From contig NZ_JANFQO010000031.1 of assembly GCF_024437735.1 (NCBI RefSeq), positions 1 through 49,699 of the forward strand: 49,699 nucleotides of DNA, written 5' to 3'. Below, piece by piece: positions 24,579-32,908 of this stretch (position 1 is its first letter; each line of letters begins with the position of its first letter). The notes beneath the pieces were generated by a model. The model was not told the DNA's origin. It searched no databases and worked only from the letters and a program-made list of their open reading frames with translations. Both the position numbers and the translations under genes were made by a program. The stretch is from Tahibacter harae (GTDB taxonomy: Bacteria > Pseudomonadota > Gammaproteobacteria > Xanthomonadales > Rhodanobacteraceae).

Positions 24579-27500
24579 ATGTCATTTTCCACACTTTTCA
24601 TCCGCCGCCCCGTCGCCACCTCGCTGCTGATGGCGGCGCTGGTGCTGCTGGGACTGCTGGGCTACCGCAAGCTGCCGGTGTCGGCGCTGCCGGACATCGA
24701 TGCGCCCAACCTGCAGGTGACCACGCAGTATCCGGGCGCCAGTCCCAGCACCATCGCCGCGCTGGTGACCACGCCGCTGGAGCGCCAGTTCGGCCAGATC
24801 TCGGGCCTGACCCTGATGACCTCGGACAGCTCCGCCGGCCTGTCCACCATCAACCTGCAATTCCATGTGGACCGCGATATCGATGCCGCCGCCCAGGACG
24901 TGCAGGCCGCGATCAACGCCGCGCGCGGCACCCTGCCCTCAGGCCTGCCGTATCCGCCGGTATACAACAAGGTCAATCCGGCCGATGCGCCGATCATGAC
25001 CCTGATGCTGTCCTCGCAGACGCTGCCTTTGCGCGAAGTGAACAATTACGCCGACAGCATCCTGGCGCAGAAGCTGTCCCAGGTCAGCGGCGTGGGCCTG
25101 GTCAGCATCGCCGGCAATGTGCGGCCGGCGGTGCGCATCCAGGTCAATCCCGGCCAGCTGGCCAACCTGGGCCTGACCATCGAGGACGTGCGCAGCGCGC
25201 TGACCCAGCTCAACGTGAACGCGCCCAAGGGTTCGCTCAACGGCACGGTGCAGTCCTTCAGCATAGGCACCAACGACCAGCTGCGCGATGCTGCCGCCTA
25301 CCGCGACGCCATCATCAGCTGGCGCGACAACGCGGCGGTCCGGCTCAAGGATGTCGCCACCGTCGCCGACGGCGTGGAGAACGACCAGGTCTCGGCCTGG
25401 GCCAACGGCAAGCCGGCGGTGCTGCTGGATATCCGCCGCCAGCCCGGCGCGAACATCGTCAGCACCGTGGAACAGGTGCAGGCCATCCTGCCGCAGTTGC
25501 GCGCGGTGCTGCCGGCGGGCGTGGAGCTGGACGTGTTCGCCGACCGCACCGTGACCATCCGCGCCTCGGTGCACGATGTGCAGTTCACCCTGGTGCTGAC
25601 CGTGATCCTGGTGGTCGCGGTGATCTTCGTCTTCCTGCGCCGGCTCTGGGCCACCGTGATTCCCGGCGTGGCCGTGCCACTGTCGCTGCTGGGCACCTTC
25701 GCGGTGATGAGCTTCGCCGGTTTCTCGCTGGACAATCTCTCGCTGATGGCGCTCACCGTCGCCACCGGCTTCGTCGTCGACGATGCCATCGTGATGATCG
25801 AGAACATCGTGCGCTACCTGGAGAAAGGCCACGACGGACGCAGCGCCGCGGAGATCGGCGCACGCGAGATCGCCTTCACCGTGATCTCGCTGACGGTGTC
25901 GCTGATCGCGGTATTCCTGCCGCTGCTGCTGATGCCCGGCGTCACCGGCCGCCTGTTCCACGAATTCGCCTGGGTGCTGACGATTGCGGTGGCGCTGTCG
26001 GCCCTGGTCTCGCTGACCCTGACGCCGATGATGTGTGCCTACCTGCTGCGTCCCGGCGAAGTGCACAGCGACGACGAGGAACACGACCGCAGCGGCTTCT
26101 ACGGCCGCGTGCTGGATGCCTACGACCGCAGCCTGGTCTGGGTGCTGGATCACCCGCGCTTCACCATGGCGGTGGCCGCGGCCTCGGTCGCGCTGACCGC
26201 GCTGCTGTACCTGGCCATTCCCAAGGGCCTGCTGCCGGAACAGGACACGGGCCTCATCACCGCGGTGGTCGAGGCCGACGAGAACATCGCCTTCCCGCTG
26301 ATGCAGCAGCGCGTCGAAGCCGCGGCGCAGGCGCTGCGCGGCGTGCCCGACGTGGCCGGCGTGGCCGCCTTCGTCGGCGCCGGCGCGATCAACCCCACCT
26401 TGAACCAGGGCCAGCTCAGCATCGTGCTGAAGCCGCGCGGCCAGCGCCGCGGCCTGGATGCAGTGGTGCCGGCGCTGCAGCAGGCCACCGCGCGCATTCC
26501 GGCCATCGCGGTCTATCTCAAGCCGGTGCAGGACGTGGCCCTGGACAGCCGCGTGGGCGCCACCGAATACCAGTACACGCTCAGCGGCGTGGATGCGAAC
26601 GAGGTCGGCGACGCCGCCGCGCGCATGACCGCGGCGCTGCGCCAGCGCGCCGAGCTGGCCGACGTGGACAACAACCTCGCCAGCAAGGGCCTGCAGCTGC
26701 TGCTGAGCATAGACCGCGACCAGGCCAGCCGCCTGGGCGTAGCCATACAGAGCATCGACGACACCTTGTACAGCGCCTTCGGCCAGCGCCAGGTGTCGAC
26801 CATCTTCACCGAGCTCAATCAGTACCGCGTGGTGCTGGAAGTGGCGCCGCAGTTCCGCAGCAGCGGCGATCTGCTGGACAAGCTCACCGTGCGCGCCAGC
26901 GGCGGCGGCGCCGTCGCCGGCAGCAGCGCCGGCAGCGGCACGGTGCCGCTGTCGGCGGTGGCCCGCGGCAGCGTGACCAATGCGCCGCTGGTGATCGCGC
27001 ACCAGGACCAGCTGCCCGCCGTCACCATCGGCTTCAACACTGCGCCGGGCCATTCGCTGTCGCAGGCAGTGGAGGCGATACGTGCAGTGGAGGCGCAGCT
27101 GCGCATTCCTGCCTCGATCCGCACCGGCTTCGTCGGCAAGGCGGCGGAGTTCTCCGCCTCGCAGGCGAACGAGCTGCTGCTGATCCTGGCCGCGGTGCTG
27201 GTGATCTACATCGTGCTGGGCGTGCTGTACGAGAGCTACATCCACCCGCTGACGATTCTCTCCACCCTGCCGCCGGCCGGCGTGGGCGCGCTGCTCGCGC
27301 TGTACCTGTGCGGCATGAGCCTGTCCATCGACGGCATCGTCGGCATCATCCTGCTCATCGGCATCGTCAAGAAGAACGCGATCATGATGATCGACTTCGC
27401 TATCGAAGCGCAGCGCGGCGGCCTGGCGGCGCGCGCGGCCATACACCGCGCCTGCCTGCTGCGCTTCCGCCCGATCATGATGACCACGGCCGCGGCCCTG

Positions 27501-27710
27501 CTCGGCGCGCTGCCGCTGGCCCTGGGCAATGGCATAGGCGCGGAGCTGCGCCGGCCGCTGGGCATTTCCATCGTCGGCGGCCTGCTGCTTTCGCAACTTG
27601 TCACCTTGTACACCACGCCGGTGATCTACCTGTACCTGGAGCGCGTCAACGACTGGCTCGCGCGCCGGCGCGAACGCCGCGCCGCCGCGGCGGCGGCGGT
27701 GGCGCCGTGA
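24579..27710 (+). CDS. mdtB: RND multidrug efflux permease (MdtB-like)
   Basis: 1043 residues, standard for the HAE1 RND family. Twelve membrane helices in two halves with large periplasmic loops. The start FIRRPVATSLLMAALVLLGLLGYRKLPVSALPDIDAPNLQV is family-typical. Proton-relay residues are present: Asp-Asp in GFVVDDAIVMIENI (TM4) and Lys in IGIVKKNAIMMIDFA (TM10). It overlaps the next permease gene by 4 bp (GTGA), so the two are co-translated as in MdtBC, which form mixed trimers. Substrates cannot be read from sequence. Confidence 0.95.
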   Translation: MSFSTLFIRRPVATSLLMAALVLLGLLGYRKLPVSALPDIDAPNLQVTTQYPGASPSTIAALVTTPLERQFGQISGLTLMTSDSSAGLSTINLQFHVDRDIDAAAQDVQAAINAARGTLPSGLPYPPVYNKVNPADAPIMTLMLSSQTLPLREVNNYADSILAQKLSQVSGVGLVSIAGNVRPAVRIQVNPGQLANLGLTIEDVRSALTQLNVNAPKGSLNGTVQSFSIGTNDQLRDAAAYRDAIISWRDNAAVRLKDVATVADGVENDQVSAWANGKPAVLLDIRRQPGANIVSTVEQVQAILPQLRAVLPAGVELDVFADRTVTIRASVHDVQFTLVLTVILVVAVIFVFLRRLWATVIPGVAVPLSLLGTFAVMSFAGFSLDNLSLMALTVATGFVVDDAIVMIENIVRYLEKGHDGRSAAEIGAREIAFTVISLTVSLIAVFLPLLLMPGVTGRLFHEFAWVLTIAVALSALVSLTLTPMMCAYLLRPGEVHSDDEEHDRSGFYGRVLDAYDRSLVWVLDHPRFTMAVAAASVALTALLYLAIPKGLLPEQDTGLITAVVEADENIAFPLMQQRVEAAAQALRGVPDVAGVAAFVGAGAINPTLNQGQLSIVLKPRGQRRGLDAVVPALQQATARIPAIAVYLKPVQDVALDSRVGATEYQYTLSGVDANEVGDAAARMTAALRQRAELADVDNNLASKGLQLLLSIDRDQASRLGVAIQSIDDTLYSAFGQRQVSTIFTELNQYRVVLEVAPQFRSSGDLLDKLTVRASGGGAVAGSSAGSGTVPLSAVARGSVTNAPLVIAHQDQLPAVTIGFNTAPGHSLSQAVEAIRAVEAQLRIPASIRTGFVGKAAEFSASQANELLLILAAVLVIYIVLGVLYESYIHPLTILSTLPPAGVGALLALYLCGMSLSIDGIVGIILLIGIVKKNAIMMIDFAIEAQRGGLAARAAIHRACLLRFRPIMMTTAAALLGALPLALGNGIGAELRRPLGISIVGGLLLSQLVTLYTTPVIYLYLERVNDWLARRRERRAAAAAAVAP

Positions 27711-30700
27711 GCCTCTCGGCGCCGTTCATACGCCGCCCCATAGGCACCTCGCTGCTGGCTGCCGGCCTGTTCGTCGCCGGCATGATCTGCTACGGCCTGC
27801 TCGGCGTGGCGCCGCTGCCGAACGTGGAATTCCCGGCCATCTTCGTCTCCGCCAGCCAGCCCGGCGCCGACGCCGGCACCATGGCGACCACGGTGGCCGC
27901 GCCGCTGGAACGGCACCTGGGCCAGATCGCCGGCATCGACGAGATGATGTCCAACAGCAGCGAAGGCAGCGCCTCGGTCAACATCATCTTCGACGCCGGG
28001 CGCAATCTCGACAGCGCCGCGCGCGACGTGCAGGCGGCGATCAACGCGGCCGCGCCGGACCTGCCCAGCGGCCTGCGCACCGCGCCGACCTACCGCAAGG
28101 CCAATCCCAACAACGCACCCATCATCATCCTCGCGCTGACCTCGCCCAGCCGGCCGCTGGGCGAGCTGTTCAACTACGCCGATTCGCTGGTGGCGCAGCG
28201 CCTGCGCCAGCTGCCCGGCGTGGCTGACGTGGACATCGCCGGCGGCGCCACGCCGGCGGTGCGCGTGGACATCAACCTGCGCGCGCTCAATGCGCGCGGC
28301 ATTTCCGCCGACGACGTGCGCCGCGCCCTGGTCGCGGCCAACGTGACCACGGCCCAGGGCTTTCTCAGCGACGGCCGCACCACCATGGCCATCGCCTCGA
28401 ACAATTCGCTGCACGAGGCCGAGGAATTCGCCGATCTCATCGTCGCCGTGCGCGACGGCACGCCGGTGTTCCTGCGCGACGTTGCCAAGGTCACGGCCGG
28501 CCAGGAAGACCGCTACCAGGCGGCCTGGTTCGATGGCCAGCGCGCCATCCTGCTGTTCGTGCGCAAGCAGGCCGAGGCCAACGTCATCGCGACGGTGGAT
28601 TCGGTCAAGGCCATGCTGCCGGAACTGCGCACCTGGCTGCCCAGCGATTCGGTGCTGACGCCGTTCCTGGACCGCACGCCGACCATCCGCGCCTCGGTGA
28701 TGGAAGTGCAGGTCGCGCTGCTGATCAGCCTGGGCCTGGTGATACTGACCATGCTGCTGTTCCTGCGCCGCATCGCGCCGACCCTGATTGCCGGCCTGGC
28801 CGTGCCGCTGTCGCTGGCCGGCGGCTTCGGCATCATGTACGTCCTGGGCTTCACCCTGAACAACCTGTCGCTGATGGCGCTGGTCATCGCGATCGGCTTC
28901 GTCGTGGACGACGCCATCGTCGTGATCGAGAACATCGCGCGCCACCTGGAGCAAGGCAAGCCGCGGCTGCAGGCGGCGCTGGACGGCGCGCGCGAGATCG
29001 GCTTCACCATCGTCTCCATCACCCTGTCGCTGCTGGCGGTGTTCATCCCGCTGATCTTCATGGGCGGCTTCCTCGGCCTGATGTTCCGCGAGTTCGCCAT
29101 CACCCTGGCGGCGGCGGTCGCGGTCTCGGCCGTGGTCTCGCTGACGGTTACGCCGTCGCTGTGCGCGCAGTTCATGCACCCGCACGGAACGCGCGAGCCG
29201 AACTGGCTGGAGCGGCGCATCGACGCCGGCCATGCCTGGAGCGTCGAGGTGTACCGGCGCTGCCTGGACTGGTCGCTGGCCTGGCCGCGGCTGATGGCGA
29301 CCTTGCCGGCGCTGCTGCTGGTGCTGACCGTCTGGCTCATGATCCTGGTGCCCAAGGGCTTTTTTCCGCAGCAGGACACCGGCCAGCTGCAGGGCTCGAC
29401 CAATGCCGGCTCGGACGTGTCCTTCGAGGTGCTGGTGGAACGCCAGCAGCGCATCACCGACATCGTGCGCGCCGATCCGGCGGTGGAAAGCGTGGGCGTG
29501 CGCGTGGGCGGCGGCCGCTTCGGCGGCGGCGGCGGTTCGGGCACGCTGTTCATCAATCTCAAGCCGCTGGGCGAAGGCCGCAGCGAATCCACCTTCGCGG
29601 TGATGACCCGCCTGTCGGAAAAGGCCGGCAAGGTACCCGGCATCCGCCTGCGCCTGCGCCCGGTGCAGGACATCGGCGGCGGCGGTGGAGGCGGCGGTGG
29701 CGGCGGCGCGCAGTACAACTATTCCCTGTACGGCACCGACCTGGGCCAGCTGCAGGAATGGACGCCGAAACTGGTCGAGGCGCTGAAGAAACTGCCGCAG
29801 CTGCGCGACGTCGGTTCCGACCTGGAAGACGCCGGCCTGCGCCAGAACCTGGAGATCGACCGCGACACCGCCGCGCGCCTGGGCGTCAGCGTGGCCGCGA
29901 TCAACAGCGCGCTTTACGACGCCTTCGGCCAGCGCCAGGTGTCGACCATCTATTCCGACATCAACCAGTACAAGGTCGTGGTCACCGCCGATCCGGGCCA
30001 GGCGGCGACGCCGGCCGCGCTGGAGCGGCTGTACGTGCCGTCCAGCAGCGGCGCCATGGTGCCGATCACGGCGCTCACGCGCACGCGCGATGGCATTGCA
30101 CCCACATCGGTGCAGCACCGCGGCCAGCTGGCGGTGATGGACGTGTCCTTCGGCCTGGCGCCGGGCGTGGCCATGAGCGATGCGACCAAGCTGATTGCAC
30201 AGACCATGGCCGGCCTGCGCATGCCCGGCGATATCCGCGGCGATTTCGGCGGCGATTTCCGCCGCTTCCAGCAGCAGCAGAGCGATACGCCGCTGCTGCT
30301 GCTCGCGGCGATACTGGCCGTCTACCTGATCCTGGGCATGCTGTACGAGAGCCTGATCCACCCGCTGACCATTCTTTCCACCCTGCCCTCGGCCGGCGTC
30401 GGCGCGGTGCTGGCGCTGCTGGTGACCAATACCGAGCTGTCGATCGTCTCGGTAATCGCCATCGTGCTGCTGATCGGCATTGCCAAGAAGAACGCGATCA
30501 TGATGATCGACTTTGCCCTGGTGGCCGAGCGTGAACACGGCCTGGGCCCGCTGGAGGCGATACGCGAAGCCTGCCTGGTGCGCTTCCGCCCGATCATGAT
30601 GACCTCGCTGGTGGCCATCTTCAGCGCCCTGCCGCTGGCCATAGGCTTCGGTGCCGGCGCGGAAATGCGCCGGCCGCTGGGCATCGCCATGATCGGCGGG

Positions 30701-30850
30701 CTGCTGGTCTCGCAGACCCTGACCCTGCTGACCACGCCAGCCATCTACCTGCTGCTGGAGCGGCGCGCCCAGCGCCGCCGCGCCGCCGGCGGCGGCTGGC
30801 TGACCCGCCTGCTGCGGCGCGGCGCCGGCCCCGCCGCAGCCGGCCGCTGA
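27707..30850 (+). CDS. mdtC: RND multidrug efflux permease (MdtC-like)
   Basis: 1047 residues from a GTG start that overlaps the mdtB stop. Relay residues are in GFVVDDAIVVIENI and IGIAKKNAIMMIDFA. Two glycine runs stand out in the second periplasmic loop: RFGGGGGSGTLF near 606-616 and a run of about eleven Gly before AQYNYSLYG near 665. They are not needed in E. coli MdtC. No outer-membrane factor gene follows, so a TolC-type channel must be supplied from elsewhere. The C terminus is Arg-rich. Confidence 0.94.
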   Translation: MSLSAPFIRRPIGTSLLAAGLFVAGMICYGLLGVAPLPNVEFPAIFVSASQPGADAGTMATTVAAPLERHLGQIAGIDEMMSNSSEGSASVNIIFDAGRNLDSAARDVQAAINAAAPDLPSGLRTAPTYRKANPNNAPIIILALTSPSRPLGELFNYADSLVAQRLRQLPGVADVDIAGGATPAVRVDINLRALNARGISADDVRRALVAANVTTAQGFLSDGRTTMAIASNNSLHEAEEFADLIVAVRDGTPVFLRDVAKVTAGQEDRYQAAWFDGQRAILLFVRKQAEANVIATVDSVKAMLPELRTWLPSDSVLTPFLDRTPTIRASVMEVQVALLISLGLVILTMLLFLRRIAPTLIAGLAVPLSLAGGFGIMYVLGFTLNNLSLMALVIAIGFVVDDAIVVIENIARHLEQGKPRLQAALDGAREIGFTIVSITLSLLAVFIPLIFMGGFLGLMFREFAITLAAAVAVSAVVSLTVTPSLCAQFMHPHGTREPNWLERRIDAGHAWSVEVYRRCLDWSLAWPRLMATLPALLLVLTVWLMILVPKGFFPQQDTGQLQGSTNAGSDVSFEVLVERQQRITDIVRADPAVESVGVRVGGGRFGGGGGSGTLFINLKPLGEGRSESTFAVMTRLSEKAGKVPGIRLRLRPVQDIGGGGGGGGGGGAQYNYSLYGTDLGQLQEWTPKLVEALKKLPQLRDVGSDLEDAGLRQNLEIDRDTAARLGVSVAAINSALYDAFGQRQVSTIYSDINQYKVVVTADPGQAATPAALERLYVPSSSGAMVPITALTRTRDGIAPTSVQHRGQLAVMDVSFGLAPGVAMSDATKLIAQTMAGLRMPGDIRGDFGGDFRRFQQQQSDTPLLLLAAILAVYLILGMLYESLIHPLTILSTLPSAGVGAVLALLVTNTELSIVSVIAIVLLIGIAKKNAIMMIDFALVAEREHGLGPLEAIREACLVRFRPIMMTSLVAIFSALPLAIGFGAGAEMRRPLGIAMIGGLLVSQTLTLLTTPAIYLLLERRAQRRRAAGGGWLTRLLRRGAGPAAAGR

Positions 30851-30887
30851 AACGCGGCGGCGAATTTCGCCGGACATACCTGGAAAT

Positions 30888-30910
30888 GCAGCGGCGAATT
30901 TCGCCGCTGC
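30888..30910 (+). terminator. Terminator-like hairpin after mdtC
   Basis: A perfect 10-bp stem (GCAGCGGCGA at 30888-30897, TCGCCGCTGC at 30901-30910) with an ATT loop, 38 bp after the mdtC stop and 25 bp before dusB. A shorter version of the same palindrome (GGCGAATTTCGCC) lies at 30859-30871. There is no T-run. Confidence 0.5.
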
Positions 30911-30934
30911 GGCGGGCACGGGTAAACTGGCGCG

Positions 30935-31951
30935 ATGCACATAGGCCCGCACCGCATAGAACCGCCGCTGATCCTCGCGCCCATGGCCGGCGTGACCGAC
31001 AAGCCGTTCCGCCAGCTGGCCAAGCGCCTGGGCGCCGGCCTGGCAGTGTCGGAAATGACCACCAGCGACCCGCGCCTGTGGCATACGCGCAAATCCCTGC
31101 ACCGCATGGACCACGCCGGCGAACCGGCGCCGGTCAGCGTGCAGATCGCCGGCTACGACCCGGCCATGCTGGCCGAGGCGGCGCGCTACAACGTCGCCCA
31201 CGGCGCCCAGATCATCGACATCAACATGGGCTGCCCGGCCAAGAAGGTGTGCAACGTCTACGCCGGCTCGGCCCTGCTGCAGGACGAGGCGCTGGTCGCG
31301 CGCATCGTCGCGGCGGTGGTGCAGGCGGTGGACGTGCCGGTGACGCTGAAGATCCGCACCGGCTGGAACCGCGACAACCGCAACGGCGTCGCCATCGCGC
31401 GCATCGCCGAGGACGCCGGCATCGCCGCCCTGGCCGTGCACGGCCGCACCCGCGCCGATCTCTACGAAGGCGAGGCCGAATACGACACCATCGCCGCGAT
31501 CAAGCAGGCCGTGCGCATTCCGGTACTGGCCAACGGCGATATCGATTCGCCGCAGAAAGCGCAGGCCGTGCTGCGCCACACCGGCGCCGACGGCCTGCTG
31601 ATCGGCCGCGCCGCCCAGGGCCGGCCCTGGATCTTCCGCGAGATCGCCCATTTCCTCGCCCACGGCGAGCTGCTGCCCGCACCGACGCCGGACGAAATCG
31701 CGGCGATCCTGCTGGAGCATCTGCAGCAGCTGCATGGCTTCTATGGCGAACTCCAGGGCGTGCGCATCGCGCGCAAGCACCTGGGCTGGTATGCCAAGGA
31801 CAGGCCCGAAAACGCCGCCTTCCGCGCCGTGGTCAACCGCGCCGAGACGGCGGCCGAGCAGATACGGCTGACGCGGGAGTTCTTCGAGGCGGGGATCCGG
31901 GACGAGGGGATGCGGGATCCGGCGGCGGAGCGTTCGCGCACTGCGGCGTGA
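30935..31951 (+). CDS. dusB: tRNA-dihydrouridine synthase B
   Basis: 338 residues. It reduces a D-loop uridine of tRNA using FMN and NADPH. A TIM barrel starts PPLILAPMAGVTDKPFRQL; the catalytic Cys is in DINMGCPAKKVCN, FMN/tRNA-contact residues in LKIRTGWN, VHGRTR and VLANGDI, and the C-terminal helical domain in RIARKHLGWYAK. The MGCPAKKV pattern marks the DusB/NifR3 group. In many gammaproteobacteria dusB is followed by fis; here it is not. Confidence 0.95.
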   Translation: MHIGPHRIEPPLILAPMAGVTDKPFRQLAKRLGAGLAVSEMTTSDPRLWHTRKSLHRMDHAGEPAPVSVQIAGYDPAMLAEAARYNVAHGAQIIDINMGCPAKKVCNVYAGSALLQDEALVARIVAAVVQAVDVPVTLKIRTGWNRDNRNGVAIARIAEDAGIAALAVHGRTRADLYEGEAEYDTIAAIKQAVRIPVLANGDIDSPQKAQAVLRHTGADGLLIGRAAQGRPWIFREIAHFLAHGELLPAPTPDEIAAILLEHLQQLHGFYGELQGVRIARKHLGWYAKDRPENAAFRAVVNRAETAAEQIRLTREFFEAGIRDEGMRDPAAERSRTAA

Positions 31952-32134
31952 AGCCGGGGGCCGGCTTGGGGATTTGCAAGCAGAACCGCGGCTGAAGTCG
32001 TTGCGCCGGGGCGGCTGAAAGCAGGCCGTCCCGCGCAACTGCTGCGGACTTCTTGTCCGCCGGATAGCGGATGCGGAAGTTCGGGGCGCACCCGGGACCG
32101 AAGCCGCGGCCCGGCGGCACTGAGGCATGCCGTT

Positions 32135-32710
32135 TCACGCTGCCAGCGTGCCTTCCGCATTCATTCCCGCTGCCGCCATACCGAATCCCGGCCGCGCCGC
32201 CGCGGCATTGCGGATGACCGACTGGGTGACCTCGGGGCTACGTGCGCTGCCGTCGCCGGCCGGCAAGTCGCTGCGGCAGGTATCGAATCGGCTCGTTGCG
32301 CGGGTACCGGTGACAAAGGCGGCCGGGAGGCTGACGGCCGGCTGGGCGGCGTGGCGGGGTTCGCCGGGGAAAGTCGCTGCCGATTCAGCGCCGATCCCTT
32401 CATCGTTGTGGGTGTCCCCAAACGTTCTGTCCCGGAACGCTACGACGGCGGGACGGAGTGCATTGTGGGTGTCCTGAATTACCTCCACGGCTGAACTGGT
32501 GGTGCGACGGGGCGTAACGTGGGTGTCCTCAATTGCCTTGGCTGCACCGCGAAGCCCGCGGTGGGTGTCCTGAATGGCTTCGGCGGCAGCTCCGGCGACG
32601 CGGCGGAGCAAAAGGTGGGTGTCCCGAATCGCCCCATCGCCCGCGGAACTGGCGGAGAACGCCGGTACGGCCGCCAGCAGTACGGCCAGCAGACAGCAAC
32701 GCAGGAACAT
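32135..32710 (-). CDS. Exported hypothetical protein with repeated Asp-Thr-His units
   Basis: 191 residues from the ATG at 32710, which has GGAG seven bases upstream and begins a signal peptide (MFLRCCLLAVLLAAVPAFSAS). Residues about 26-103 carry five units ending in Asp-Thr-His: AIRDTH, EAIQDTH, KAIEDTH, EVIQDTH, and FGDTH, 14-19 residues apart. The rest (PGEPRHAAQPAVSLP...) is low complexity. I do not recognise a family. Each DTH codon trio lies in the DNA word GGACACCCAC, which is also the core of the REP-like repeats near the RAYT gene. It could be a gene grown around such repeats, or an array that happens to be open. Confidence 0.5.
   Translation of the reverse strand: MFLRCCLLAVLLAAVPAFSASSAGDGAIRDTHLLLRRVAGAAAEAIQDTHRGLRGAAKAIEDTHVTPRRTTSSAVEVIQDTHNALRPAVVAFRDRTFGDTHNDEGIGAESAATFPGEPRHAAQPAVSLPAAFVTGTRATSRFDTCRSDLPAGDGSARSPEVTQSVIRNAAAARPGFGMAAAGMNAEGTLAA
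32408..32624 (+). repeat. Five-copy array of the GTGGGTGTCC motif
   Basis: Copies at 32408, 32465, 32519, 32561 and 32615 (each 10 bases, exact). The gaps between starts are 57, 54, 42 and 54, all multiples of three. Four of the five are followed by a variant of TGAAT. They encode the Asp-Thr-His units of the minus-strand gene. Confidence 0.85.
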
Positions 32711-32908
32711 GGATCGGCTCCGGCACGGGCGCCGCACGGCGCGAAGCCGTCACTACAGCCGCTGCGCCCGGGGCAGGCTTGAAGCCGTCTTCAAGAATTC
32801 CTTAATTCCCATCAAGGCATTGTTTTGGGAATGGAAAACCTGCGCTCCGGGTGCAACCGGACGCGCTTTCGCCACGCCTCGGCGCAGCCGTGGTCCCGCC
32901 TTCCGGAG

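Noticed and set aside
30935..32134. dusB-fis operon
   Set aside because: No Fis-like protein is encoded after dusB; the following gene is on the other strand.
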